Assembly: GCA_026002935.1 (NCBI GenBank)
Contig: BPGH01000001.1
Span: 855,965 to 919,964 of the forward strand
From: Acidimicrobiia bacterium
GTDB lineage: Bacteria > Actinomycetota > Acidimicrobiia > IMCC26256 > PALSA-610
Direction of reading: 5' to 3'
DNA: 64,000 bases
Within the stretch, counting starts at the first letter, position 1. Each line of letters starts with the position of its first letter. Shown here in pieces: positions 38,690-47,238 of this stretch. The notes beneath the pieces were generated by a model, which ran no database searches, was not told the origin of the DNA, and was given only the letters and a program-made list of their open reading frames with translations. The position numbers and the translations under genes are program-made.

Positions 38690-40126
38690 ATGGGAAGTCC
38701 GGCGCTCGTCGTGCTCGGGGCCTCGGGCGACCTGACGACCCGGTTGCTGTTCCCGGCACTCTTCTCGCTCGAACGGCGCGACCGGCTCGACGACCTGCGG
38801 GTGATCGGCTACGCGCGCCAGGACTGGACCACCGACGAGTACCACCAGTTCCTGCGGGAGCGGATGCGCCCGCACCTCCGGGAACGCGACGCGAGGGAGC
38901 TCGACCGGTTCGTCGGGCGGGTCGCGTTCCACGGTGGCGACGTCTCGGTCGCCGCGCTGCGCGACCTGCACACCGTGCTCGACGGGCCGGCCGTCTTCTA
39001 CCTCGCGCTCCCGCCCGGTGTGTTCGCCGACGCGGCCGGGCAGATCGCCGCGGCCGGGCTGGCAGACGAGACGCGGGGATGGCGGCGCCTCGTCATCGAG
39101 AAGCCGTTCGGGACCGACCTCGCCTCGGCGATCGCGCTCAACCAGCGGCTCCACGCGAGCTGGCGTGAGGACCAGGTGTTCCGCATCGACCACTTCCTCG
39201 GGAAGGAGACGGTGCAGAACATCCTCGTCTTCCGCTTCGCGAACCGCTTCGTGGAGCCCGTGCTGCGCGCCGCGCACGTCGACGAGATCCAGATCACGGT
39301 GGCCGAGACGTTGGGGGTCGAGGGCCGGTCGCACTACTACGACGGGATCGGTGCGCTGCGCGACATGGTGCAGAACCACCTCATGCAGATGATGACCCTC
39401 GCGACGATGGAGCCGCCTGCGCTGTGGGACCCGGAGCTGATCCGCGACCACAAGGTGGAGGTGCTCAAGGCCGTGCGCGCCCTCGACCCGTTCCGCGACG
39501 CGGTGCGCGGCCAGTACACGGCCGGCCTGGTCGAGGGCGCGCCCGTGGTGGGCTACCGGGAGGAGCCCGGCGTGGGACCCGACTCGGCCACCGAGACGTT
39601 CGCGGCCGTGCGGCTGCACCTCGACACGTGGCGGTGGGAGGGGGTGCCCGTCCTGCTGCGGTCCGGCAAACGGCTCGCGTCGAAGGCCCATGAGGTCGCG
39701 TTCCGGTTCCGCGAGCCGCCGACGCGGCTGTTCCGACACACGCCGCTGGAGCATCCCGACCCCAACTGGCTCGTGTTCCGCATGAGCCCGGGCGAACACA
39801 TCGACCTCGTCGTGCGCACGAAGCAGCCCGGCCTCGGGCTCGAGGCGCGTGACACGACGCTGCGCACCACCTACGCGCGCGCCCACGACATGGAGGCGGC
39901 CGCGTACGAGGGGCTCCTCCTCGACGTGCTGCGGGGGGACCACACACCGTTCCTGCGCTTCGACGAGGTCGAGTGGTCGTGGCGCGTCATCGACCCGGTG
40001 CTGCGCGCGTGGGAGAACGGTCGCCCGGAGGACTACGTCGCGGGCAGCGACGGACCGACCGCGCAGCACCGCTTCCTCGGTCCCGGGCATGCCTGGCGGC
40101 CGATCGTGGCGCACCCGGATCCGTGA
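38690..40126 (+). CDS. zwf: glucose-6-phosphate 1-dehydrogenase
   Basis: This enzyme oxidises glucose 6-phosphate to 6-phosphogluconolactone, the first step of the oxidative pentose phosphate pathway. The 478-residue protein has the coenzyme motif [18 protein letters not shown], the EKPFG motif, and the signature [13 protein letters not shown] (about 165-177) with the substrate-binding lysine. The C-terminal domain includes [11 protein letters not shown] and a typical DYVAGSDGP end. The ATG follows a TAGCCT -10 box. It is convergent with gnd (49 bases apart), so the two enzymes of the pathway are neighbours but transcribed separately. No opcA or tal/tkt genes are nearby. Confidence 0.94.
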   Translation: MGSPALVVLGASGDLTTRLLFPALFSLERRDRLDDLRVIGYARQDWTTDEYHQFLRERMRPHLRERDARELDRFVGRVAFHGGDVSVAALRDLHTVLDGPAVFYLALPPGVFADAAGQIAAAGLADETRGWRRLVIEKPFGTDLASAIALNQRLHASWREDQVFRIDHFLGKETVQNILVFRFANRFVEPVLRAAHVDEIQITVAETLGVEGRSHYYDGIGALRDMVQNHLMQMMTLATMEPPALWDPELIRDHKVEVLKAVRALDPFRDAVRGQYTAGLVEGAPVVGYREEPGVGPDSATETFAAVRLHLDTWRWEGVPVLLRSGKRLASKAHEVAFRFREPPTRLFRHTPLEHPDPNWLVFRMSPGEHIDLVVRTKQPGLGLEARDTTLRTTYARAHDMEAAAYEGLLLDVLRGDHTPFLRFDEVEWSWRVIDPVLRAWENGRPEDYVAGSDGPTAQHRFLGPGHAWRPIVAHPDP

Positions 40127-40174
40127 GCCGGTCCCGCCCCGGCGGGCGCGACGGCGGCGCGGTCAGGAGCGCGG

Positions 40175-41197
40175 TCAGGAGGTCGTCCGCGACCCGCCGT
40201 GGCCCCCGAAGCGGTCGCGCAGCGCGCTGAGCACGCGGTCCCCGAACTCGGCGGCACCCCGCGAGGCGAACCGACCGTAGAGCGCGGCGGTGATGAGGGG
40301 CACGGGGACGCCCTCGTCGACCGCGGCCTGCACCGCCCAGCGGCCCTCGCCGGAGTCGCCGACGCGGCTCGAGTAGTCGTCGAGCGCGGGCGACTCGTGC
40401 AGCGCCTGCGCCGCGAGGTCGAGCAGCCACGACGAGATCACGCTGCCGCGGCGCCACAGCTCGGTGACGGCGGCGACGTCGATCCGGTAGCGGTAGGCGT
40501 CGGGCTCGCGCAGGGGCGCGGTCTCGGCGTCGAACCCGGCCGTCTGTCGCGACGCCGCGTCGGCGTGGTGCAGGATGCTCAGCCCCTCGGCGTACGCGGC
40601 CATCAGCGCGTACTCGATGCCGTTGTGGACCATCTTCACGAAGTGGCCGGACCCGGCGGGGCCGCAGTGCAGGTAGCCGTGTTCCTCGGGCGCGGCCTCG
40701 CCGACGCGGCCGGGCGTGCGCGGCGCGGCCCCGGCACCCGGGGCGAGCGCGCGGAAGACCGGCTCGAGGTGGGCGAACGCCTCGGGCGGCCCGCCGACCA
40801 TCAGGCAGAAGCCGCGCTCCAGGCCCCACACGCCACCGCTCGTCCCGCAGTCGACGAACGTGATCGACCGCTCGGCGAGCGCGCGCGAACGGACGATGGC
40901 GTCGCGGTAGTTGCTGTTGCCCCCGTCGATCACGATGTCGCCCGGCCCGAGGTGTCCGGCGACCTCGTCGATCACCGCTCCGGTGACGCCCGCGGGCACC
41001 ATGCACCACACCGCGCGGGGCGGCGTCAGCGCCGCGCAGAGCTCCGCGATCGAGCCCGCGCCCGTCGCCCCCTCCGCCTCGAGCGCGTGCACGGCGGCCT
41101 CCTGCCGGTCGTGGACGACGCAGTCGTGCCCGGCGCGCAACAACCGCCGGACGATGTTCGCGCCCATGCGTCCGAGCCCGATCATCCCGAGCTGCAT
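40175..41197 (-). CDS. gnd: 6-phosphogluconate dehydrogenase, decarboxylating (short, NAD-type)
   Basis: This 340-residue enzyme belongs to the short GndA-like form that oxidises and decarboxylates 6-phosphogluconate to ribulose 5-phosphate, usually with NAD. The Rossmann start is QLGMIGLGRMGANIVRRLL. The signature DIVIDGGNSNYRD and the substrate-binding GPAGSGHFVKMVHNGIEYA with catalytic Lys and Asn are intact. Between the two domains is an Ala/Pro/Gly-rich insertion (ALAPGAGAAPRTPGRVGEAA), not usual in the family. ATG 41197 has a GGGAGGGG site. It is convergent with zwf. Confidence 0.92.
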   Translation of the reverse strand: MQLGMIGLGRMGANIVRRLLRAGHDCVVHDRQEAAVHALEAEGATGAGSIAELCAALTPPRAVWCMVPAGVTGAVIDEVAGHLGPGDIVIDGGNSNYRDAIVRSRALAERSITFVDCGTSGGVWGLERGFCLMVGGPPEAFAHLEPVFRALAPGAGAAPRTPGRVGEAAPEEHGYLHCGPAGSGHFVKMVHNGIEYALMAAYAEGLSILHHADAASRQTAGFDAETAPLREPDAYRYRIDVAAVTELWRRGSVISSWLLDLAAQALHESPALDDYSSRVGDSGEGRWAVQAAVDEGVPVPLITAALYGRFASRGAAEFGDRVLSALRDRFGGHGGSRTTS

Positions 41198-41347
41198 CGG
41201 CGTCCCCTCCCGGCGTCCTGCACCTGCACCGACCCGGATCGTTGCCGCTCGGCGCCGCGGCGCCGGCGGGCGGCGCGGGGCCGAAGGTAGGCGCGGCCGC
41301 CGGCCACCGCACGGCGGCCGTCCGGGGGCGACGCGCGGCGCCCTCGG

Positions 41348-41353
41348 TAACCT
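41348..41353 (+). promoter_or_regulatory. leaderless promoter -10 of the esterase-thioredoxin gene
   Basis: TAACCT lies 7 bases before the ATG at 41361. Confidence 0.55.
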
Positions 41354-41360
41354 GCCGGAC

Positions 41361-42356
41361 ATGGCGCTGGTGACCAACGTCGTGAAGGGCTCCGACGCGA
41401 AGCGGCTGCTGCTCCTCGTGCACGGGTACGGAGCCGACGAGCGCGACCTGGGCGGCCTCCTGCCGTACCTCGACCCCGACGGTCGCTTCGCCACCGTGCT
41501 GCCGCGCGGGCCGGTCGCCGCGCCGGGGACGCCGGGGTTCGCGTGGTACGAATTCCTCGGCGCCACGAGCGCGGCCGACGTCGAGGCCGGGTACCTCGCC
41601 GCGCTGGAACAGCTCGACGCGCTGGTCGACGAGCAGTGCGAGGCGCTCGGCATGGCGCGCTCCGACGCGGTCTTCGCCGGCTTCTCGCAGGGTGCGGGCC
41701 TCGCGCTCGGCCTCGCGCTCATGCCCGGCGAGCGCGTACGGCCGGCCGGCGTGCTCGCGATGAGCCCCGCCATGGTCGGCGTCTCGGTCGACGAGGCCGC
41801 CCGCGCGGTGCCGGTCCTCGTGCAGCACGGCACGCACGACCCGCTCATCCCCGTGAAGCGCTCACGCGAGCTGGCGCGGGAGCTGCGCGCGCACGGTGTC
41901 CCCACCGTGTACCGCGAGTACCCGATGGAGCACCAGGTCGCGATCGAGAGCCTCCGCGACGCGCGCGCATGGCTCGACCGGGTGCTCGCGGGCGAGCGTC
42001 CCGACGAGCCGGTCCCCGAGGACCCGGTCGAGCTGGTCCCGTCGGTCACGACCGCGGACTGGGAGCGGGAGGTGCTGCGCAGCGAGCTGCCGGTGATCGT
42101 CGACTTCTGGGCGCCCTGGTGCGGACCCTGCCGGCAGGTGTCGCCGGTCGTCGAGACGATCGCGGCGATGCGGCAGGGCTCCTACAAGGTCGTGAAGGTC
42201 AACATCGACGAGGAGCCCGCGATCGCGCAGCAGTACGAGGTGCAGAGCATCCCGATGATCGGCCTGTTCCGCAACGGCCGCCTGGAGCGCGCGTCGCTCG
42301 GCGCGAAGCCGCGCCAGCAGATCGAGGCCGAGCTCGGGATGCTCGTGATCCCGTAG
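41361..42356 (+). CDS. fusion of phospholipase/carboxylesterase and thioredoxin
   Basis: One 331-residue frame holds two complete domains. Residues about 1-212 are an alpha/beta-hydrolase of the phospholipase/carboxylesterase (acyl-protein-thioesterase-like) family. It has LLLVHGYGADERDLGGLLPYL, nucleophile Ser109 in FAGFSQGAGL, VQHGTHDPLIPV with the Asp, and MEHQVA with the His. After a short Pro/Glu linker, residues about 228-331 are thioredoxin: IVDFWAPWCGPCRQ (Cys254, Cys257), KVNIDEEPAIAQQYEVQSIP and the cis-proline. The frame has no stop between them. The ATG follows a TAACCT box at 7 bases. The esterase may be redox-coupled or simply joined; the combination is uncommon. No signal peptide is seen. 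Confidence 0.9.
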   Translation: MALVTNVVKGSDAKRLLLLVHGYGADERDLGGLLPYLDPDGRFATVLPRGPVAAPGTPGFAWYEFLGATSAADVEAGYLAALEQLDALVDEQCEALGMARSDAVFAGFSQGAGLALGLALMPGERVRPAGVLAMSPAMVGVSVDEAARAVPVLVQHGTHDPLIPVKRSRELARELRAHGVPTVYREYPMEHQVAIESLRDARAWLDRVLAGERPDEPVPEDPVELVPSVTTADWEREVLRSELPVIVDFWAPWCGPCRQVSPVVETIAAMRQGSYKVVKVNIDEEPAIAQQYEVQSIPMIGLFRNGRLERASLGAKPRQQIEAELGMLVIP

Positions 42357-42380
42357 GCCGGCGCGCCGCCTTCCGGCCGG

Positions 42381-42689
42381 TCAGGACGACGAACGCTTGA
42401 TCCGCTGGTCGATCCCGTCCGCGACCTCGCGGAAGGTGGTCGACAGCGCCTCCCCGAGCGTCGTCGCGACCCCCTTGAGCTCGTCGCGGATGTCGGGGTC
42501 GCGCATCGTGTCGCCGATCGCCTCGAAGGCGCTCTCGAGCGCGTCGCCGAGCTTGCGCAACGCCCCCTCCACCTCGGCCTTCTCCGCCTCGCCGAACGCG
42601 GCGCGCGCGTCGAACCGGTCCTTCACGTGCTGGGCGAGTGCGCCGAACCGGTTCCCGACCTCCTCCCACTTCTCCTTCACCTCGGCCAT
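42381..42689 (-). CDS. small amphipathic helical hypothetical protein
   Basis: The function is not recognised. The 102-residue product starts at ATG 42689 with a GAGGAGG site. It is almost all charged helix (EVKEKWEEVGNRFGALAQHV, EKAEVEGALRKLGDALESAF, GDTMRDPDIRDELKGVATTL) and has no Cys. The heptad-like spacing suggests a helical bundle like apolipoprotein or phasin-type proteins. I recall similar small proteins in actinobacteria annotated only as hypothetical. It lies 20 bases downstream of selD and is probably cotranscribed with it. Confidence 0.65.
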   Translation of the reverse strand: MAEVKEKWEEVGNRFGALAQHVKDRFDARAAFGEAEKAEVEGALRKLGDALESAFEAIGDTMRDPDIRDELKGVATTLGEALSTTFREVADGIDQRIKRSSS

Positions 42690-42709
42690 GTCGCCCTCCT
42701 CGTGGGTGG

Positions 42710-43777
42710 TCACACGACGGTGATGCGCCCGCGCCGGTCGTCGGTCAGCTCGCCGATCGCGGCCGCGGCCAGCGTGCCCTGCCGGCGGCAGGCCGCCAAG
42801 AGCCGTTCGGCCCTCTCCGGGGCGACGGCGAGCAGGAGCCCGCCCGAGGTCTGCGCGTCCGCGAGCAGGAGCTGCTCGGGCTCCGGGAGCGCGCCGAAGT
42901 CGACGTCGGGGGCCACGAACGCGTGGTTGCGCCGGGTGCCGCCGGCGACCATGCCGTCCGCGAGGAGCGCGCGCACCCCGTCGATGACGGGGACCGCGTC
43001 GAGCACGACCCGGGCGCCGGTGCCGGATGCGGCGCAGAGCTCGCGCAGGTGGCCCAGGAGCCCGAACCCGGTGACGTCGGTCGCGGCGTGGACGCCGACC
43101 TCGACGGCGGCGTCGCGGGCGCCGCGGTTCAGGTGGGTCATCACCTCCACGGCGGTCGCGACGAGGCCGGGGGCCGCGCGGTCGCGCTTCGCGGCGGTCG
43201 AGATCACGCCGAGGCCGATGGGCTTGGTGAGCACGAGGACGTCGCCCGGGCGGCCGCCCCGGTTGGTGAGCACCCGGTCGGGGTGCACCGTGCCGACGAC
43301 GGCCAACCCGAATTTCGGTTCCGCGTCGTCGATCGAGTGGCCACCGACGACGAGGCAGCCGGCCTGCCGCGCGGCGGTCGCGCCGCCGTCGAGCACGCGG
43401 GCGAGCAGCTCGAAGGGCAGGCCGTCGCGCGGCCATGCGACCAGGTTCAGTGCCAGCAGCGGGACGCCGCCCATCGCGTACACGTCGCTGAGCGCGTTGG
43501 TCGCCGCGACCCGGCCCCAGTCGAAGGGGTCGTCGACGATCGGGGTGAAGAAGTCGGTCGTGAGGACGATCGCGAGGTCGTCGTGCAGCCGGTACACGGC
43601 GGCGTCGTCCGACGTGTCGAAGCCGACCAGCAGGTTCGCGTCGGCGTCCGGCTGCACCGCGCGCACGAGGCCGAGCACGGTGCGCAGGTCCTCGGGCGAC
43701 AGCTTGCACGCGCAGCCCGCCCCGTGCGAGAAGGCGGTCAGCCGGACGGGCCCGGCCGCCGCGTCGGTGGAGGTCAC
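42710..43777 (-). CDS. selD: selenide, water dikinase
   Basis: SelD makes selenophosphate from selenide and ATP for selenocysteine or 2-selenouridine. The 355-residue protein has the expected length. The catalytic segment GAGCACKLSP has Cys22 at the Sec/Cys position and Lys25. FDTSDDAAVYRLHDDLAIVLTTDFFTPIVDDP with its metal-binding aspartates, SDVYAMGGVPLLALNL, GGHSIDDAEPKFGLAVVG and the C-terminal ADAQTSGGLLLAV are all typical. Start GTG 43777 has a CACAAT box at 6 bases. No selA, selB, selU, tRNA-Sec or obvious selenoprotein lies in this window, so the use of its product must be encoded elsewhere. Confidence 0.93.
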   Translation of the reverse strand: MTSTDAAAGPVRLTAFSHGAGCACKLSPEDLRTVLGLVRAVQPDADANLLVGFDTSDDAAVYRLHDDLAIVLTTDFFTPIVDDPFDWGRVAATNALSDVYAMGGVPLLALNLVAWPRDGLPFELLARVLDGGATAARQAGCLVVGGHSIDDAEPKFGLAVVGTVHPDRVLTNRGGRPGDVLVLTKPIGLGVISTAAKRDRAAPGLVATAVEVMTHLNRGARDAAVEVGVHAATDVTGFGLLGHLRELCAASGTGARVVLDAVPVIDGVRALLADGMVAGGTRRNHAFVAPDVDFGALPEPEQLLLADAQTSGGLLLAVAPERAERLLAACRRQGTLAAAAIGELTDDRRGRITVV

Positions 43778-43817
43778 GGCGTCATTGTGGCGCGCCGCCG
43801 GGCCGGGCCGCCCGGCG

Positions 43818-44966
43818 TCACCCCGGCCGGGCGGCCCCGGCCCAGTCGCTGCGGTAGATGCTCGAGATCTTCACGACGTCGCCGGTCTGGGGCGCGTGCA
43901 CGTACCGGCCGCCGCCGATGTAGATGCCGACGTGGTGGATCGGGCTCCCGTAGAACACGAGGTCGCCGGGCGCGAGCTGGTCCCGTGACACCTTCGGCAG
44001 CGCCGAGTACTGCGCGCGCGAGGAGTGCGGGAGGCTCACCCCGGCGGCCGCCCAGGCGAACATGGTGAGGCCGGAGCAGTCGAAGCTGTCGGGCCCGGCC
44101 GCGGCGTACTCGTAGGGCTTGCCGAGCTGCGCGAGCGCGGTGTCGACGGCGACCCGCGCGGCGGCGGTGGGTGCGGGCGCGGCGGGCTCCGGCGGCACCC
44201 CGCCGTCCGGCCCGGGCGACGCCGACGGCGTGCCGGCCGGGGCCGGGGCCCGGTGTTCCTCGCGCGCGCGGCGCTCGAGCTCGGCGCGCACCCGGGCCTC
44301 CTCCTCGGCGCGCCGCTGTTGCTCGATCTGGGCGACCAGCCGGCCGATCTCGCCCTCGACACGGGCCAGCAGTTCCTCCTGCTCGCGCTGCGCGGCCTCC
44401 AGCGCGTCACGCGTGCGCTCCAGCTCCGCTCGTTCGGCCTCGACGGCGGCGCGGCGGCGCTCGAGCCCCGCCTGCGCGAGCTGCAGGTCCTCGCGCGCGG
44501 CGTCGAGCTCCTCGAGCAGCGCCTGGTCGCGTGCGGCGGCGGCCGCGCCGTACTTGGCCCGGCTGCCGAGGTCGATCACGGCGTCGACGTCGAGCGTCGG
44601 CAGGGTGCCCCCGGTGCCCGCGCCCATGTACAGGCGGGCGGCCCGCGCCGCCACCTCGTCGCCGAGCTGCCGGGCACGCTCGGCGGCGGCGGTCAGCTGC
44701 CGGTCCACGCCGGCGAGCTCGGTCTCGAGGGCCGCGATCTCGACGCGGGCCTCGTTGTACGCCTCGTCGAGCTGCGAGATCCGCGTGCCGTTGCGGGCGA
44801 TCTCGGCCTGGAGGCGGGCCGCCTCGGCGCGCCGGGCGGCGAGGTCGTCGGCAGGCGCGGCGGCCGCGGGTGGCGCCGCGACGCCGACACCGCCGAGCGC
44901 GGCCACGCGCGCGCGGCCGGTCGCGATCCGCAGGCGGGACGGGCGGGTGCGCGGCACCGGCGGCAT
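43818..44966 (-). CDS. NlpC/P60 peptidoglycan endopeptidase with coiled coil
   Basis: This 382-residue secreted cell-wall hydrolase resembles the RipA/CwlO type. After a basic N-terminus and hydrophobic Ala-rich segment (to about residue 40) comes a long coiled coil in two parts (about 42-110 and 150-235, with AELERTRDALEAAQREQEEL). A Pro/Ala linker follows, then the NlpC/P60 domain from about 275. The catalytic triad is Cys297 (SFDCSGLT), His345 (IHHVGIY) and His357 (YVHAPQTGD). It would cut the D-Glu-mDAP bond in peptidoglycan during division. The coiled coil probably keeps it inactive until bound by an FtsEX-like partner, as known for relatives. Confidence 0.9.
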   Translation of the reverse strand: MPPVPRTRPSRLRIATGRARVAALGGVGVAAPPAAAAPADDLAARRAEAARLQAEIARNGTRISQLDEAYNEARVEIAALETELAGVDRQLTAAAERARQLGDEVAARAARLYMGAGTGGTLPTLDVDAVIDLGSRAKYGAAAAARDQALLEELDAAREDLQLAQAGLERRRAAVEAERAELERTRDALEAAQREQEELLARVEGEIGRLVAQIEQQRRAEEEARVRAELERRAREEHRAPAPAGTPSASPGPDGGVPPEPAAPAPTAAARVAVDTALAQLGKPYEYAAAGPDSFDCSGLTMFAWAAAGVSLPHSSRAQYSALPKVSRDQLAPGDLVFYGSPIHHVGIYIGGGRYVHAPQTGDVVKISSIYRSDWAGAARPG

Positions 44967-44975
44967 CGCCGGTTC

Positions 44976-44981
44976 ACGCTA
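44976..44981 (-). promoter_or_regulatory. promoter -10 of the NlpC/P60 gene
   Basis: On the minus strand TAGCGT lies 9 bases before the ATG at 44966. Confidence 0.4.
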
Positions 44982-44994
44982 GACAACCCGGGTG

Positions 44995-45480
44995 TCAGGA
45001 CGCGAGCGGCCAGCCCGGGGAGGGAGGGGGGTCGCCCCGCCCGGCGACGACCGGCGACGTCCAGTGGACGCTGCGCGCGATCTCGTCGGCGACCCGCTGC
45101 CACTCGGTCGGGCTCCAGCCCTGCGCGGCGGCGACGAGCGAGGTGTCCTGGCGCAGGTGCACGAACGCCGGGAGCCGCTCGAGCCCCAGGCTCGTCGCGA
45201 GCGCGTTGTCGGGATCGCAGAAGACGAGGTAGCGCTGCGCGAGCGGGCCGACGATCCGCTCCGCGACCGCCGCGGTGCTCGGGACGCACACGCAGGTGCG
45301 CACGTCGCTGTCGGCGAACGTGGCGAAGATCCGTTCGACGACGGGGACGAACGCCTTCGCCTCGGGGCGGGGCGGGAGGATGACGATCGCGAGCTTGAAC
45401 ACGGTCGCCCAGTCGTCCAGCGTGCGGGTCGCGCCGCGCAGGCTGGTGAGCTGGAGCTGCGGGTCCGGGTTCTGCGCCAC
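44995..45480 (-). CDS. hypothetical protein, possible thioredoxin-like fold
   Basis: This 161-residue protein starts at GTG 45480. It reads VFKLAIVILPPRPEAKAFVP, then VRTCVCVPSTAAVAERIVGP, and YLVFCDPDNALATSLGLERLPAFVHL. The last pattern (strand, turn, CDPD, LPAFVHL with a probable cis-proline) looks like the second half of a thioredoxin or peroxiredoxin fold. The CxC in the middle replaces a CxxC. No membrane segment is present. It lies 28 bases upstream of the NlpC/P60 gene on the same strand. The function is unknown; a redox role is only suggested. Confidence 0.6.
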   Translation of the reverse strand: MAQNPDPQLQLTSLRGATRTLDDWATVFKLAIVILPPRPEAKAFVPVVERIFATFADSDVRTCVCVPSTAAVAERIVGPLAQRYLVFCDPDNALATSLGLERLPAFVHLRQDTSLVAAAQGWSPTEWQRVADEIARSVHWTSPVVAGRGDPPPSPGWPLAS

Positions 45481-45488
45481 GGCGGCGA

Positions 45489-45494
45489 ACCCTA
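45489..45494 (-). promoter_or_regulatory. leaderless promoter -10 at 45489
   Basis: On the minus strand TAGGGT lies 8 bases before the GTG at 45480. Confidence 0.45.
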
Positions 45495-45616
45495 CCGCGC
45501 GCCCCGGGCCGCCCCCGGGTGCGGGCGCGCGGCGCCCGGCGCGCGCCGGCGGTGCTGGCCCGGGCGACCGTGCCGCACCTACGCTGCGCCGTCCCGTGAG
45601 CGAAGGAGCGTGCGCG

Positions 45617-46306
45617 ATGGGTGAGAGGGTCTCGTTCCCGAGCAACGGCGCACAGGCGGACGGCTACCTCGCCCGGCCGCCGTCGGGCTCGGGCCCCGGC
45701 GTGATGGTGATCCAGGAGTGGTGGGGCCTCGTCCCCCAGATCGAGCGCGTCTGCGACCGGCTCGCGGACGCGGGGTTCGTGGCGCTCGCGCCCGACCTCT
45801 ACCACGGCGAGATCGCGCAGCACACCGAGATGGACAAGGCCGGGCAGCTCATGAGCAGCCTGCCGATGGACCGGGCCGCTCGCGACATGGCCGGTGCGGT
45901 CGACCACCTGCTGGGACTCGACGCGGTCCGCGGCGAGCGCGTCGGCGTCGTCGGCTTCTGCATGGGCGGGATGCTGACGCTCGTCGTCGCCGCGCAGCTC
46001 GGCGACAAGATCGGCGCGGCCGTCCCCTACTACGGGTACCCGTCGGGCGACGACGCCCCCGACTGGTCGAACCTCTCGGCGGCCGTCCTCGGGCACATGG
46101 CCGAGAACGACTCGTTCTTCGGGCCCGAGGGCGCACGCGCGCTGGAGGCGCAGCTCCGGGGCATGGGCAAGGACGTGACGTTCGTGATCCACCCGGGGAC
46201 CGGGCACGCGTTCGCGAACGAGGACAACGCGCTCGGCACCTACGACCCCGAGGCGACCCGGCGCGCCTGGGACCAGACGGTCGAGTTCCTGCGCGCCCAC
46301 CTCTGA
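45617..46306 (+). CDS. dienelactone hydrolase family protein
   Basis: This 229-residue alpha/beta-hydrolase starts at ATG 45617 with a GAAGGAG site. It follows the carboxymethylenebutenolidase pattern: GVMVIQEWWGLVPQIERVCD with the conserved Glu, FVALAPDLYHGE, nucleophile Cys115 in VVGFCMGGML, ENDSFF with the Asp, and HPGTGHAFAN with the His. The classical enzyme opens dienelactone in the chlorocatechol pathway, but most genomic members act on unknown esters or lactones. It stands alone and is convergent with an MBL-fold gene. Confidence 0.88.
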   Translation: MGERVSFPSNGAQADGYLARPPSGSGPGVMVIQEWWGLVPQIERVCDRLADAGFVALAPDLYHGEIAQHTEMDKAGQLMSSLPMDRAARDMAGAVDHLLGLDAVRGERVGVVGFCMGGMLTLVVAAQLGDKIGAAVPYYGYPSGDDAPDWSNLSAAVLGHMAENDSFFGPEGARALEAQLRGMGKDVTFVIHPGTGHAFANEDNALGTYDPEATRRAWDQTVEFLRAHL

Positions 46307-46371
46307 GTCCCGAGAGCGCCCCGGGCCGCCGCGCGCGTCGCCCGGTCGGGTGCGGGCGGCGGTGCGGGACG

Positions 46372-46386
46372 CGCCGCGGGGCGGCG
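46372..46386. terminator. short hairpin between convergent genes
   Basis: CGCCGC (46372-46377) pairs with GCGGCG (46381-46386) across a GGG loop in the 93-base gap between the convergent hydrolase and MBL genes. Confidence 0.3.
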
Positions 46387-46399
46387 TCCTGGGGCGACG

Positions 46400-47224
46400 T
46401 CAGGCGAGGCCGATCGCGCGCAGCATGGAGGGCGGGAGCTCGTCGCGGCCCTGCGCGAGGAGCTGCGCGCGCTCGATGTTGATCGCGTCGCGGGGGTCGC
46501 GTTCGGGCCAGGCGTCCCACGGCCCGGGCGGGATCGCCCCGGCGACGCAGTGCCGCAGGTAGGCCTGGAGCTCGCGCACCTCCGCTGCCCCGCCGAGGGG
46601 GCCGTGGCCGGGCACGATCGTGCCGGCGAGCTCGGGGAGCGGATCGAGCACGTCCGCCCACGTGCGCGGGTCGCCCTGGAACGCGAGCGGCGTGACGCCG
46701 AAGAAGCACAGGTCGCCGGCGAACAGCACGTCGGCGTCGGCGACGAGCACCATCAGGTCGCCGGCGGTGTGACCGGTCGCGGGGAGCAGCTCGACGCGCC
46801 CGGTGAGCTGCGCCGCGCCGGTGACGAGGTGCGTCACCCGGCGGGTCCCGATCGTCGCGAGGTCGTCGAACTCGGCGTCGAACGCGGGCATGAACGCCTT
46901 GTACGCGCCCAGCGGCATCTCGCCGTCGAGCAGCTCGCTGGTCTGCGGCGACCCGTACACCGCGGCCGAGGGGAACGCGCGGGTGCCGCCCACGTGGTCG
47001 ATGTGCGCGTGGGTGAGCACGATCCTGCGTACCGGCCGCCCGAGTGCGTGCACGGCGGCGACGAACGGCTCCCACTGCGAGCGCACCATCAACGTGTCGA
47101 CGACCGTGACGCCGTCGTCGTCGACCACCACGCCCGCGTTGGCGACGCCCGACTCGCCGCCGGGCTGCAACCACACGTACACGCCGTCCGCGAGCTCGGC
47201 GAGCTCGCAGGTCGGGACACCCAT
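46400..47224 (-). CDS. MBL-fold metallo-hydrolase
   Basis: This metallo-beta-lactamase-fold protein has 274 residues. The zinc motif is VLTHAHIDHVGG. Further ligands lie in LPATGHTAGDLMVLV, VLFAGDLCFF and IVPGHGPLGG. It resembles actinobacterial cyclase- or glyoxalase-II-like hydrolases that cleave thioesters, lactones or phosphodiesters; the substrate is unknown. No signal peptide is seen. ATG 47224 follows a TAGGGT box at 8 bases, formed from the stop codon of the peptidase gene, so it can be transcribed apart from that gene although only 11 bases separate them. Confidence 0.87.
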   Translation of the reverse strand: MGVPTCELAELADGVYVWLQPGGESGVANAGVVVDDDGVTVVDTLMVRSQWEPFVAAVHALGRPVRRIVLTHAHIDHVGGTRAFPSAAVYGSPQTSELLDGEMPLGAYKAFMPAFDAEFDDLATIGTRRVTHLVTGAAQLTGRVELLPATGHTAGDLMVLVADADVLFAGDLCFFGVTPLAFQGDPRTWADVLDPLPELAGTIVPGHGPLGGAAEVRELQAYLRHCVAGAIPPGPWDAWPERDPRDAINIERAQLLAQGRDELPPSMLRAIGLA

Positions 47225-47232
47225 CGCCGGCG

Positions 47233-47238
47233 ACCCTA
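47233..47238 (-). promoter_or_regulatory. leaderless promoter -10 of the MBL gene
   Basis: On the minus strand TAGGGT lies 8 bases before the ATG at 47224. Its TAG is the stop codon of the membrane peptidase gene. Confidence 0.5.

Noticed and set aside
42010-42060. Possible two separate genes (esterase and thioredoxin)
   Set aside because: No stop codon or frameshift was seen in the linker and no ribosome site precedes the thioredoxin part, so it is read as a true fusion pending resequencing.
42710-43777. selD as a selenoprotein with an in-frame TGA
   Set aside because: The catalytic position is a normal cysteine codon (Cys22) and the frame has no internal stop.
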